Of a stretch of DNA of 64,000 bases, positions 51,180-59,158 are shown piece by piece. The stretch is from the NCBI RefSeq assembly GCF_012971745.1, contig NZ_CP048834.1, positions 5,899,001-5,963,000 on the forward strand, written 5' to 3'. Each line of letters begins with the position of its first letter. The stretch's first letter is position 1. This DNA comes from Starkeya sp. ORNL1. Its GTDB lineage: Bacteria; Pseudomonadota; Alphaproteobacteria; Rhizobiales; Xanthobacteraceae. The notes under the pieces are model-generated. The model saw nothing but the letters and a program-made list of their open reading frames with translations. It did not search any database and was not told where the DNA came from. A program made the translations under genes and the position numbers.

Positions 51180-51228
51180 GGCCGTCTCTGAGTGGCCGGC
51201 TTCATTCGCCGGGAGCAGGACGGAAGAG

Positions 51229-51250
51229 TTTGTATATTTATCTATACAAA
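51229..51250. promoter_or_regulatory. Palindromic operator between phnG and phnF
   Basis: TTTGTATA-N6-TATACAAA is a perfect 8-bp-arm palindrome in the centre of the divergent gap, about 50 bp from each start. It is AT-rich in a GC-rich surround. PhnF of the GntR/HutC group is the obvious binder. Confidence 0.75.
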
Positions 51251-51303
51251 CATGCAAGGGCGTGATTTAAATTGGGCTCGCCCTAGTTTGTTCGGACGTA
51301 GCG

Positions 51304-52062
51304 ATGACCGACAACACTGTGATGACGCCACCAACTGCAGACGATGTCGCCCGCGGCTCGGGCGTGGCGTTGTGGAAGCAGATTGCCGAGCGCATCGAGG
51401 CCGAGATCGTCGAAGGCCGGCTGGCGCCGGGCGCGCGGCTGCCGACCGAAGCCGAACTCTCCGAGCGCTTCGGCGTCAATCGCCACACGCTGCGCCGTGC
51501 CTTGGCGACGCTCACCGATCAGGGGCTCATCGAGGCGACGCCGGGCCGCGGCACCTTCGTGCGCGAGCCGCCGCTGCGCTACCCGATCGGCCCGCGCACC
51601 CGCTTCTCGGAGATCGTCTCGGCGGAGGGGCGCGAGCCCGGCGGGCGGGTGACGGGTTCGCGGATCGAGCCGGCGACGCCTGATGTCGCTGCGGCCCTCA
51701 GGATCGCGCCGGGCGACGACGTGCTGCGCATCGAGATGGTGCGCGATGCCGACGGCGTGCCGATCACGGTGGGCAGCCACTGGTATGTCGCCGAACGCTG
51801 CCGCGACCTCGACCTCATCACCGCCGCCACCGGCTCGGTCACCCGCGCGCTGGAGACGATCGGCCTCGGCGATTATCGCCGGCTGGAGACGCGCATCACC
51901 GCGCGGCTTGCCGATGAGGAGGAGCGTCGTCACCTCGCTCTCGCGCCGGGCCGCACCGTGATGGTGGTGGAAGCCATCAATGGCGATGCGCAGCGCCGGC
52001 CGATCCAGTTCTCCCGCGCCCGCTTCTCCGCCGACCGCGTGCAACTCGTCGTCAAGAGCTGA
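51304..52062 (+). CDS. phnF: GntR/HutC-family regulator PhnF
   Basis: 252 residues: GntR winged helix (about residues 22-85: LWKQIAERIEAEIVEGRLAPG, LPTEAELSERFGVNRHTLRRAL in parts) followed by a UTRA ligand domain (RFSEIVSAEGREPGGRV ... FSRARFSADRVQLVV). It is the expected repressor of the C-P lyase operon and faces phnG across the palindrome. Confidence 0.93.
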   Translation: MTDNTVMTPPTADDVARGSGVALWKQIAERIEAEIVEGRLAPGARLPTEAELSERFGVNRHTLRRALATLTDQGLIEATPGRGTFVREPPLRYPIGPRTRFSEIVSAEGREPGGRVTGSRIEPATPDVAAALRIAPGDDVLRIEMVRDADGVPITVGSHWYVAERCRDLDLITAATGSVTRALETIGLGDYRRLETRITARLADEEERRHLALAPGRTVMVVEAINGDAQRRPIQFSRARFSADRVQLVVKS

Positions 52063-52080
52063 CGCGCCCGGCGGATCGCA

Positions 52081-52668
52081 TCACGCGATGATGTAGACGA
52101 TCTCGTAGGTCGCGGGGTCGACGATGATGATCCGCCCGTCAGCCATGACGAAATAGCGGTAGCCGCGATATTGCGGCACGATCTCCACCACTTCTCGCGG
52201 CAGCACCTGCAACTCGACGGTCCGCGGCACCGCGACGCCGACGCCCACATTGAAGGTGATGTTCGTCACCGGCCTTGCATGCTGCTTGGCGAAGGACTGC
52301 CGCACGCTCGTGCGCTTCTCGGCGCTGAGCGCTCCGATCCCGCCGGTCGGGCCGGAATCGGCAGTCGACTTCTTGCGCGGAGTGGTCTGTTCCTGCGCCG
52401 CCTTGCCGGACTTGGGCATGGGAGCGGCTTCGCCCGGGGCAGGGGCGGCCTCGCCGGTTTGCGGGCGGGTCCCGGAAGGGCTGGTGGCGCCCTGCGGCAT
52501 TTGCTGCTGGCGTACCGCGGGCTTTTGCGGGGTGCCGGGCGTAGTGGGCACGGGCTGAGCGCCGGTCTCCGGGAGCGGCGCCGGCGCTTGCGCCGGAGCC
52601 GGGGTGGCGAGCAACAGCGGCAGGGCCGCCACTGTGGTGAAAAGCATGGTGCGCATGATCGTCTCCAT
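52081..52668 (-). CDS. Exported DUF1236-domain protein
   Basis: 195 residues with a signal peptide (to about PAPAQA), a long Pro/Gln/Thr-rich low-complexity linker (residues 25-105) and a C-terminal DUF1236 domain: VPRTVELQVLPREVVEIVPQYRGYRYF (in parts) and DGRIIIVDPATYEIVYII. DUF1236 is nearly confined to Hyphomicrobiales and has no known function. Probably periplasmic or cell-envelope associated. A shorter start at residue 5 is possible. Confidence 0.85.
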   Translation of the reverse strand: METIMRTMLFTTVAALPLLLATPAPAQAPAPLPETGAQPVPTTPGTPQKPAVRQQQMPQGATSPSGTRPQTGEAAPAPGEAAPMPKSGKAAQEQTTPRKKSTADSGPTGGIGALSAEKRTSVRQSFAKQHARPVTNITFNVGVGVAVPRTVELQVLPREVVEIVPQYRGYRYFVMADGRIIIVDPATYEIVYIIA

Positions 52669-52906
52669 GAAATGTCGCGATCAGACGTCTGCCGAGGCCT
52701 GCCGGCCTCGCTCTGGCGTTACGTCGCATCCGACATCGCTGTAACGATCGGCGTACGAAGAGTTTCCGCGATGTGCAGAAATTTCATGGATTTCCGGACG
52801 ATAATACTGGAGGCGAGGTAAATATAGGCCGCAAGATCGGCCGGATACCTCTTGTTAGATCGAAAATTGCTTTTCAAGCAACCACGTCGAATTTCCAACA
52901 GACCGC

Positions 52907-53620
52907 TCAGGCGGCGCGCTCGACCTTTTTGCCGGCACGGTTGCGCTCCTGCGCGAACGGGCTCAGGCCGAGCCATTGCTGCATCGAGGCGGCGATATGG
53001 GGATCGCCGTCGAGCTGGAGTCGCTTTTCCTCGATCTCGCCGCGCACATTGGCAAATCCCATCCAGATCGCCGTCAAGGTGCGCAACGAGCATTGCACAT
53101 AGAGGTCGATCTCGAAGCCGGGATCGGTGGAGCAGAGATCGACCTTGCGGCCGTCGACCACCATCCAGAATTTCTGCCGGGCTGCCGCCAGTTCCGGGAA
53201 GTGGAAGCGGATGGTGCAGCGCTGCGGCGGCATCGGCGTCGGATCGAGGTGCCGGCGCATGTCCCACATCAGCAGCGAGGGGTCGAGCTTCTCCAGCGAT
53301 TGCTCGGTCTCGACCCAGCGCTGGCCCCAGAAGCCGAGCGTCATCACCACGCCGCGCAGATCCTCGCCGGCCGGCGTGAGATGATATTCGAACCCGTCAT
53401 CCCCGCGCCGCACCTCGATGATGCCGGCATGGGCCAGTTCCTTGAGGCGCTTCGACAGCAGCGTCGGCGACATGCGCGGCACGCCGCGGCGCAGATCGTT
53501 GAAGCGCCGACTGCCGCACAGCAATTCGCGCAGCACCAGGGCCGTCCAGCGCGTGCAGACGATCTCCGCCGCCATCGCGACCGGGCAGAACTGGCCGTAG
53601 CTCGCAGTTATTTCCATCAA
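52907..53620 (-). CDS. HxlR-type winged-helix regulator with C-terminal sensor domain
   Basis: 237 residues. The N-terminal 100 residues are HxlR-like (CTRWTALVLRELLCGSRRFNDLRRGV, MSPTLLSKRLKELAHAGII, in parts); the extra C-terminal half resembles an SCP2-like sterol/acyl-binding domain (CTIRFHFPELAAARQKFWMVVDG). It is divergent from an acyl-CoA dehydrogenase gene, with a 17-bp palindrome between them, so an acyl or lipid effector is plausible. Confidence 0.85.
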   Translation of the reverse strand: MMEITASYGQFCPVAMAAEIVCTRWTALVLRELLCGSRRFNDLRRGVPRMSPTLLSKRLKELAHAGIIEVRRGDDGFEYHLTPAGEDLRGVVMTLGFWGQRWVETEQSLEKLDPSLLMWDMRRHLDPTPMPPQRCTIRFHFPELAAARQKFWMVVDGRKVDLCSTDPGFEIDLYVQCSLRTLTAIWMGFANVRGEIEEKRLQLDGDPHIAASMQQWLGLSPFAQERNRAGKKVERAA

Positions 53621-53682
53621 GGCGATCCTCTATCGAGCCGCCGAACCCAGAGTAAGATTACGCCGTCCCGTGGCACCGCACG

Positions 53683-53699
53683 AGTACATTTTTTGTACT
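53683..53699. promoter_or_regulatory. AGTACA-N5-TGTACT operator candidate
   Basis: AGTACA-TTTTT-TGTACT is a perfect 6-bp-arm palindrome midway between the HxlR-type gene and the acyl-CoA dehydrogenase gene. HxlR-family proteins commonly bind GTAC-containing inverted repeats. Assignment to the adjacent regulator is inferred. Confidence 0.6.
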
Positions 53700-53756
53700 T
53701 GATGACTGCTCTTGGAAGGCAAAGGATCACCGTGCCCCCTGCCTAGGAGCAGTACG

Positions 53757-54914
53757 ATGACCGTTGCGACACAAACAGAATTCTCATCCGCGACACCTCT
53801 GGAGATCCTTGCGATTGCTAAGGAACTCGGACCGAAATTCGCGGAGCGTGCAAGATCAGCCGGTGATGACGATGTCTTCGTCTCGGAGAATTACAAGGAT
53901 TTGAGAGCCTCGGGCCTCGTTGAAGCCGGCGTGCCTGCCGACTTCGGCGGCCGCGGCGCCGATGTCGGCCAGCTCTGCGCCATGATCCGCGAACTGGCGC
54001 AGCATTGCGGATCGACCGCGCTCGCCTTCGCCATGCACACCCACCAGGTGGCGATCCCGGCCTGGCGCTGGACCCACCAGCAGGCTGCCCCGGTGGTGCC
54101 GCTGCTGAAGCGGGTGGCGGCGGAGCGCATCATCCTGCTGTCGAGCGGCGGCTCCGACTGGATCGAAGGTTCCGGCAAGGCCGAGCGCGTCGAAGGCGGC
54201 TACAAGATCACCGCGCGCAAGGTCTTCACCTCGGGATCGCCGTCCGGTGACCTCTTGATGACGGGCGCGGTGCTGGAGGGCGAGCCGGAAGGCCCGCTGG
54301 TGCTGCATTTCGGCGTGCCGATGAAGTCGCAGCACGTCTCCGTGCCGCTGACCTGGAAGGCGCTCGGCATGCGCGGCACCGGCTCCAACGACGTGGTGAT
54401 CGACGGCCATTTCGTGCCGGAGGAGGGGGTCGCGCTGCGCCGCAAGCAGGGCGAATGGCACATGCTGTTCCACATCATCTCGATGGTGGCGTTCCCGATC
54501 ATCTATGCCGCCTATCTCGGCGTCGCCGAGAGCGCGCGCGATATCGCGCTCGGCATGGCGAAGCGTCGCGCGGCGGACCCGCATGTGGTGACGCTGGTTG
54601 GCCAGATGGAGACCGAGTTGCGTGCGGCGCAATACGCCCATGCCGGCATGATCGCTACGGCAGAGCGCGGCACGCCGTCGCCGGAGACCACCAACGAGAT
54701 CATGATCGGCCGCTCGCTGGTCGCGCGCCATGCCATCGCCGCGGTCGAACTGGCGATGGAGGCCGCGGGAGGCGCCGCCTTCTTCCGCGACAACGGCCTG
54801 GAGCGCCGCTTCCGCGACATCCAGGGCGCCCGCTACCACCCGATGAGGAGCGGCGCGCAGCAGGAGTTCGCGGGGCGGCTGGCGCTCGGGCTGGATACCG
54901 CGCGGACATTTTAG
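53757..54914 (+). CDS. Acyl-CoA dehydrogenase-family flavoprotein
   Basis: 385-residue acyl-CoA dehydrogenase-fold protein. ASGLVEAGVPADFGGRGADVGQLCAMIREL (in parts), GGYKITARKVFTSGSPSGD and WKALGMRGTGSNDVVIDGHFVPEE are typical. The late helix KRRAADPHVVTLVGQMETELRAA is also standard. AGGAGC precedes ATG 53757. No CoA-ligase or electron-transfer-flavoprotein gene is adjacent. It could equally be a monooxygenase-like member (DszC/IsoF type); the catalytic glutamate was not placed. Confidence 0.85.
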   Translation: MTVATQTEFSSATPLEILAIAKELGPKFAERARSAGDDDVFVSENYKDLRASGLVEAGVPADFGGRGADVGQLCAMIRELAQHCGSTALAFAMHTHQVAIPAWRWTHQQAAPVVPLLKRVAAERIILLSSGGSDWIEGSGKAERVEGGYKITARKVFTSGSPSGDLLMTGAVLEGEPEGPLVLHFGVPMKSQHVSVPLTWKALGMRGTGSNDVVIDGHFVPEEGVALRRKQGEWHMLFHIISMVAFPIIYAAYLGVAESARDIALGMAKRRAADPHVVTLVGQMETELRAAQYAHAGMIATAERGTPSPETTNEIMIGRSLVARHAIAAVELAMEAAGGAAFFRDNGLERRFRDIQGARYHPMRSGAQQEFAGRLALGLDTARTF

Positions 54915-55060
54915 GTCCGACCGGGGGCGGACGCGGACGCGTCGCCGGACCGAACGGTCCGGCGACGCCCGTTCTCCCGGCTTCCACTTCCACTCACATG
55001 ATGCAGCGCATCGCCAAGGCGATGTGTCTCAACGCGTCCCTCGTTCACGAGGAGGATCTG

Positions 55061-55357
55061 ATGTTCACGACCAGCGAAGCTACATTCGGGGCCGAGGGCG
55101 GTTCGACCGGATTGCGGTCGGCCGCGTCGCTCCTGAAGGCTTTTGCCGTCTGGCTCTACCGTCGCCCTTTGGCGGCGAACCGCCATTGCGTGATCCGCCG
55201 AGCGAAAAGGGAACTGCTCGACCTGCCGGACGTCCTTCTGAAGGACATGGGTGTCAGCAGGTCCGAGGTCGAGACCCTCGTCCATTATGGCCGTATCGAT
55301 GGATCGGTGGGTGTGCCCGGCCGTGCCGGGTCTGCAAGGTGGCGCGTGCTGCCGTGA
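55061..55357 (+). CDS. DUF1127-domain small protein (YjiS-like)
   Basis: 98 residues. The DUF1127 core is at about residues 45-80: CVIRRAKRELLDLPDVLLKDMGVSRSEV, read in parts. ATG 55061 has an excellent GAGGAGGA site. Small DUF1127 proteins in relatives affect RNA turnover and carbon metabolism; no specific role can be given. The frame extends upstream across the dehydrogenase end, which is not coding. Confidence 0.82.
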   Translation: MFTTSEATFGAEGGSTGLRSAASLLKAFAVWLYRRPLAANRHCVIRRAKRELLDLPDVLLKDMGVSRSEVETLVHYGRIDGSVGVPGRAGSARWRVLP

Positions 55358-55394
55358 CGATCACGGCCTTTGCCTGCACAAAGCCCGGCTAAAT

Positions 55395-55616
55395 TCAGGC
55401 CGGGCTTTTGCTGTCGCTCACGAGCGCAGGCGACGCCATCGAACGCAGATAGTGTTCGGCATGCTGGAAGTAGTTCTCGGCGGCGACCGTGTCACCCATC
55501 GCGACTTCTGTTCTGGCGAGCGCCAGATAATGTTCGTATTTCTGCTTCGCGCCGCCATTCTCCCGGCGGGCAAGCCGGGGCATCGAGCGGGCGGATCTGT
55601 TCGGTTCTATATTCAT
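55395..55616 (-). CDS. Small DUF4167-like protein
   Basis: 73 residues containing the DUF4167 core KQKYEHYLALARTEVAMGDTVAAENYFQHAEHYLR (read in parts, residues 25-59). Large DUF4167 proteins in Hyphomicrobiales carry this domain plus long disordered tails; this one is only the domain. ATG 55616 was chosen because the upstream frame overlaps the neighbouring small gene. Confidence 0.75.
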   Translation of the reverse strand: MNIEPNRSARSMPRLARRENGGAKQKYEHYLALARTEVAMGDTVAAENYFQHAEHYLRSMASPALVSDSKSPA

Positions 55617-55624
55617 GGCTTTCC

Positions 55625-55780
55625 TCAGCCGAGCTGCTCGGCGATGATTCTCCGGACCTCTTCGCGGCTCAGGCCGCAAGGCTCGGGTTTCCAGTCTGGG
55701 CTGGATTTCACTGGGGTAATTTCTTGATTGTCGTGGCGCGGCTCGATCGGCCGCATATGCTTCTGGAGTTTAGTTTTCAT
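55625..55780 (-). CDS. Small hypothetical protein (51 residues)
   Basis: Starts at 55780 with GAAGGAAAC upstream and ends with CGLSREEVRRIIAEQLG, a helical motif. Only 8 bp separate it from the DUF4167-like gene on the same strand, so the two are probably co-transcribed. No family recognised; too short for reliable prediction. Confidence 0.55.
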   Translation of the reverse strand: MKTKLQKHMRPIEPRHDNQEITPVKSSPDWKPEPCGLSREEVRRIIAEQLG

Positions 55781-56055
55781 GTTTCCTTCGGCCGCCCGGC
55801 TAGATGGGCGGCATTTGTTGCGGGGCGGCAAAGGTGCAACCCGGCGAGCTGTCATCGACAGCCTGTAATTTCGGATAATCTGATTTGCCGGCTCGACGCT
55901 CCGAAAACGCGCCGCATACCCAAGGTGACCACCGACTAAGACCTAGGTAAGGCGCGGGTCGAAAAAATCAAGAGTAACAACAAGAAGCGGCCCGGCGGGC
56001 GACCTGTCCGCGGCAGGCCGACGACGCGCCTCGGATCAGGTCTGGCCGGCCATGC

Positions 56056-56232
56056 TCACTTCCCGTCCGCAATTTTTTCCGCGGTGTCCGGCGTGCCGGG
56101 CGCATTTACCGGATCGCCGAGCGAGGGCTGGAAAGTCTGCGGCTTATCATCGGTCTTGGAGCCGACGATCTGCATGGAATTGCCGAGCGAGCGCATGGCT
56201 TCGGTCAGGGTTTCAGAAAGGATCCTGGTCAT
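56056..56232 (-). CDS. Small hypothetical protein (58 residues)
   Basis: The start at 56232 is preceded by ATAGGAGGCACAA, a near-perfect ribosome site. The protein begins MTRILSETLTEAMRSLGNSM and continues through a Pro/Asp/Lys-rich tail to a TGA at 56056-56058. No signal peptide or membrane span. It lies alone between gaps. Unknown function. Confidence 0.6.
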   Translation of the reverse strand: MTRILSETLTEAMRSLGNSMQIVGSKTDDKPQTFQPSLGDPVNAPGTPDTAEKIADGK

Positions 56233-56611
56233 TTGTGCCTCCTATGTTGACGAATTGGGAAAGACATCGCGGCGGGACATCACAAACGATGCGCTTGCCG
56301 CGTCACCAAGCGATGGAGGCAGATTAGTCATCCGGCGCTGGCGCTGATATTATATCGAGGCGTAATCAGTCCATAAGACGGTTTCACAAGCTCATATCTT
56401 GGTTTGTGCTCGCCGCTACCGCGCACGCTCGAATCGGCGGCGGACCACCGGCCGGTGCCGGGGGCGCGCCTGGGCCCTCGACCATATTCGAGTATGATTG
56501 TGCCCCCGCCCCATTGGGACGAGGGTCGGTTCGGGCGCCGGTGAAGTTCTCTGAGATACTCGCCGTACGACTGCCGTGCCGCCGAAAGCCTGCAACATAG
56601 GGGAGGCAGCA
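56233..56611. other. 379-bp gap upstream of the cytochrome gene
   Basis: No convincing gene. Short open frames on both strands lack ribosome sites. The region is mixed in composition, with an AT-rich part near 56340-56400 (ATATTATATCGAG), where a promoter for the cytochrome gene could lie, and a GC-rich part (56440-56560). Confidence 0.4.
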
Positions 56612-57133
56612 ATGAGTGCCTGGATTCGACCTCTGGTGGTCGCCGGCGGGATCGTCGCGATTTTCCTGCCGACCTGTCTCTGGGCCGATGGAAGCGGGCC
56701 TCCCGCGGCCGTGAGCTCCACGGCTGGGCAATATAGCGACAAGGATGGCAATCCCACCTTCAACATATCAAAGGATGGGACAGTCGATTGGTACACATCG
56801 ATCGGCTACACCCGGTACACCGCGAACTGCATGCAGTGCCATGGTCCGGATGGGCTGGGGTCGAGTTTCGGGCCTGCACTCACCGATGCGCTGCAGACGC
56901 TGAGCTACAGCGATTTCGTGGACACCGTCACGAACGGCAAGAAGAACGTGAGCGCGAGCCAGGATCTGGTCATGCCGTCATTCGGCGTCAATCCGAACGT
57001 GATGTGTTACCTGGATGCGATCTTCATCTATCTGCGAGCACGCTCCGATGATGCGCTCGGGCGCGGCAAGCCCCAGAAAAGTGAACCGCGGCCGCCCGGC
57101 TACAGCGCTACCGAGGATGCCTGCATGGGCTAG
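56612..57133 (+). CDS. c-type cytochrome, methanol-metabolism-related (four-cysteine type)
   Basis: 173-residue exported cytochrome. A signal peptide/transmembrane stretch (VVAGGIVAIFLPTCLW) is followed by a single heme site CMQCH at about residues 84-88 and two further cysteines (VMCYLDA and DACMG). That gives four in the mature part, the layout of the family described as methanol-metabolism-related 4-Cys cytochromes. MPSFGVNPNV supplies a likely axial Met. GGGAGGCAGCA precedes the ATG. No methanol dehydrogenase gene is in the window. Confidence 0.8.
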   Translation: MSAWIRPLVVAGGIVAIFLPTCLWADGSGPPAAVSSTAGQYSDKDGNPTFNISKDGTVDWYTSIGYTRYTANCMQCHGPDGLGSSFGPALTDALQTLSYSDFVDTVTNGKKNVSASQDLVMPSFGVNPNVMCYLDAIFIYLRARSDDALGRGKPQKSEPRPPGYSATEDACMG

Positions 57134-57168
57134 TTTCGCCCAGACGGAAGCCCCGACGGAAGCTGGTA

Positions 57169-58176
57169 ATGACCTATATCCAAAACCCCGCTCTCAAATA
57201 TGCGAGGACTGGGGAAGGTTTTGAGCTGCCCGTCCTCGATGTCTCAAATCCCAGCTTCGCCATTCCAGAAGAGTTCGCGGACCTCGATGCCGTACGAGCA
57301 TCGATCGCCGAGGAAATGCGACAGCGGCGATTCATTCCGCGCTTTGTGATGCGCCTCATGTTTCGCGCCGCGGCCAGGAATTCGCGTCTCATGACTGCGA
57401 TCGTCGATCCAAAGGCGAGATATCTCGATGGTATTTCCACCTATGTCATGAAACTTGGCGCGGACAATCTGGTCCCGCCCTTCGATACGGCGATCGATCG
57501 CAAGGTGGCGGGGTCTCCGCACGGCACGATGTTACGCCTTCGGACCCGACAAACCGTATGTTTGCTGGCGCGGGCCATTGCTGATGACGCGGCATTCGCG
57601 AGCGAACAGCCGCTTCATTTGATCAATATCGGCGGCGGTCCGGCGCTCGACAGCGTAAATGCGCTCGTTCTGCTGAGACTCAGCCACCCGCAATTGCTGA
57701 GCCGCGAGATTGTCATCCATGTGCTGGACGGCGACAGCCAGGGCGCGCTTTTCGGAGCGAACGCACTGGCCGCCCTGCAGGCGGAAGACGGTCCTCTCGC
57801 GGGCGTCGACGTGCGGCTGGAGCGGCGCGACTACAATTGGAATGAGCAGGAACCGCTGGGACGCTTGATACGGGAGGTGAAGGCGGGAGGAGGCGTTGCC
57901 GCGGTATCGACGGAAGGGGCGCTGTTCGAATACGGAAGCGACGCCGCGATTGTGGAAAATCTCCTCGCTCTTCGCGAAGGCGGCGTCACCCGCCCTGTCG
58001 TCGGCTCGGTGACCAACGCCGACCCGCTCCGGCGCCGCATAATCGCCATGAGCGGGTTTGACCTGATCGCGCGCGGAATCGATGGCTTCCGGCCCCTGGC
58101 GGCACGGGCCGGTTTTGCAATTACCGATGTCAGGGATGCGGTGCTGAGCAGCCAGGTGTTACTTCACGCGGCTTGA
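57169..58176 (+). CDS. Protein of unknown function with a SAM-binding-like segment
   Basis: 335 residues, soluble, no signal peptide. LHLINIGGGPALDSVNALVLL near residues 152-172 looks like motif I of class I methyltransferases, and a partner acidic stretch VIHVLDGDSQGALFG follows 40 residues later. The N-terminal 130 residues have no recognisable domain. It begins 35 bp after the cytochrome gene and may be co-transcribed with it. A methyltransferase is possible but not shown. Confidence 0.7.
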   Translation: MTYIQNPALKYARTGEGFELPVLDVSNPSFAIPEEFADLDAVRASIAEEMRQRRFIPRFVMRLMFRAAARNSRLMTAIVDPKARYLDGISTYVMKLGADNLVPPFDTAIDRKVAGSPHGTMLRLRTRQTVCLLARAIADDAAFASEQPLHLINIGGGPALDSVNALVLLRLSHPQLLSREIVIHVLDGDSQGALFGANALAALQAEDGPLAGVDVRLERRDYNWNEQEPLGRLIREVKAGGGVAAVSTEGALFEYGSDAAIVENLLALREGGVTRPVVGSVTNADPLRRRIIAMSGFDLIARGIDGFRPLAARAGFAITDVRDAVLSSQVLLHAA

Positions 58177-58201
58177 GCCTCAGCGCAAATCCCTGCCGTC
58201 G

Positions 58202-58372
58202 TCACTTCGCAGTTTCCAGCATGTGCTCGACCGCGCCGATTGCCACCTCAAGGTCCGCGATTTTCCGCAGGGCGTTGTCGGACGGAATGGTGCCGGCCTC
58301 GGCGGCGGCGTGGATGAGTTCTTGCTGCGCTTGCAACAGGCGGTCACGTAGTTCTGTCAGTTTTGTTCGCAT
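58202..58372 (-). CDS. Small helical protein (56 residues)
   Basis: Start at 58372 with GAAGGAA upstream; an earlier ATG at 58390 is in frame. The whole protein is two amphipathic helices (LTELRDRLLQAQQELIHAA and ALRKIADLEVAIGAVEHML) joined at a Gly-Thr-Ile-Pro turn, suggesting a helical hairpin or dimer. Unknown function. It lies convergent to the preceding gene. Confidence 0.6.
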   Translation of the reverse strand: MRTKLTELRDRLLQAQQELIHAAAEAGTIPSDNALRKIADLEVAIGAVEHMLETAK

Positions 58373-58882
58373 GGTTCCTTCGCGCTTCATGAGCCCTTTG
58401 AACTTCTAGGGCTCTCACCGCTCCGGTCAAGCCAGTTGAAGGCCGGACCGACACCGGGTCAACAGGGTGACCTGGAGAGCGGGGGCTGCCATTCCCAAAC
58501 GATTGCACGGGCAATGGCGGTCATAGCAGAGGTCTATCGTGTTCGCGTCGCGAATATTGAAGGTATAAATGCTTCCCATTGCGCGACAGCTTAGCGCAAG
58601 TTGGAGTGCGGTTTCGTCATTCAAATGGAATGGCTGAATTTCCGCCGCCGTGGCGAGAAGCGACCCGCAGCGGTCGGGCGTGGGCCTGCGGTCGAAGCTG
58701 CGTGCCGTGCGCACTGTTCCGCAGAACACGCCGGATGGCGGTCGGATCTTGGCGCCACGGTCATTGCCCGGCAGTGGGACGGCGCTGCCCCTACTTGTGG
58801 CGCTTGCGCATTGATCGGTGGACTGGGCATCAACTCCGACGCCAAGTCGTCACTTCCACGTCTGACGGCCGGGAGCATGCCG
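58373..58882. other. 510-bp gap before minE
   Basis: No gene called. A 100-codon minus-strand frame (58427-58729) contains the plausible segment IYTFNIRDANTIDLCYD but has no clear ribosome site and an odd N-terminus; it may be a decayed small gene. Plus-strand frames in the same stretch are rich in Arg/Trp and look non-coding. Confidence 0.35.
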
Positions 58883-59158
58883 TCAGGCTGCCTGCGCCCT
58901 GCCGAGTTCGACGTTGCCGCGGATCTCGACCTCTATCTCCAGGACCGACATCGGCGTTCCGCGTTCGAGGCGAACCTTCACCGCATCGCGGTCGCAGGGC
59001 ACGCGCTTGGCGACCGCCGCGAGGATGTCCTCCCGCAGGCTGGACAACAGGTCGTCACCACCCAGCACCTGGCGCTCGTGCGACAGCAGGATCTGCAGTC
59101 GTTCGCGCGCCTCCGGCGCGCTCCCGGTGGTGGAGAACAGCTTTTTCCATAGGCTCAT
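58883..59158 (-). CDS. minE: Cell division topological specificity factor MinE
   Basis: 91-residue MinE. The N-terminal MinD-activating helix region SLWKKLF and ERLQILLSHERQ is followed by the dimerisation domain with VKVRLERGTPMSVLEIEVEI. It drives MinD off the membrane and so sets pole-to-pole oscillation. Its start overlaps the end of minD by 4 bp. Confidence 0.95.
   Translation of the reverse strand: MSLWKKLFSTTGSAPEARERLQILLSHERQVLGGDDLLSSLREDILAAVAKRVPCDRDAVKVRLERGTPMSVLEIEVEIRGNVELGRAQAA

Noticed and set aside
54455..55060. Long in-frame extension upstream of the DUF1127 gene
   Set aside because: It overlaps the end of the acyl-CoA dehydrogenase gene in another frame and is Arg/Gly-rich; the ribosome site supports the start at 55061.
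58427..58729. 100-codon minus-strand frame upstream of minE
   Set aside because: One segment looks protein-like, but no ribosome site or family is visible; kept only as a note in the gap entry.
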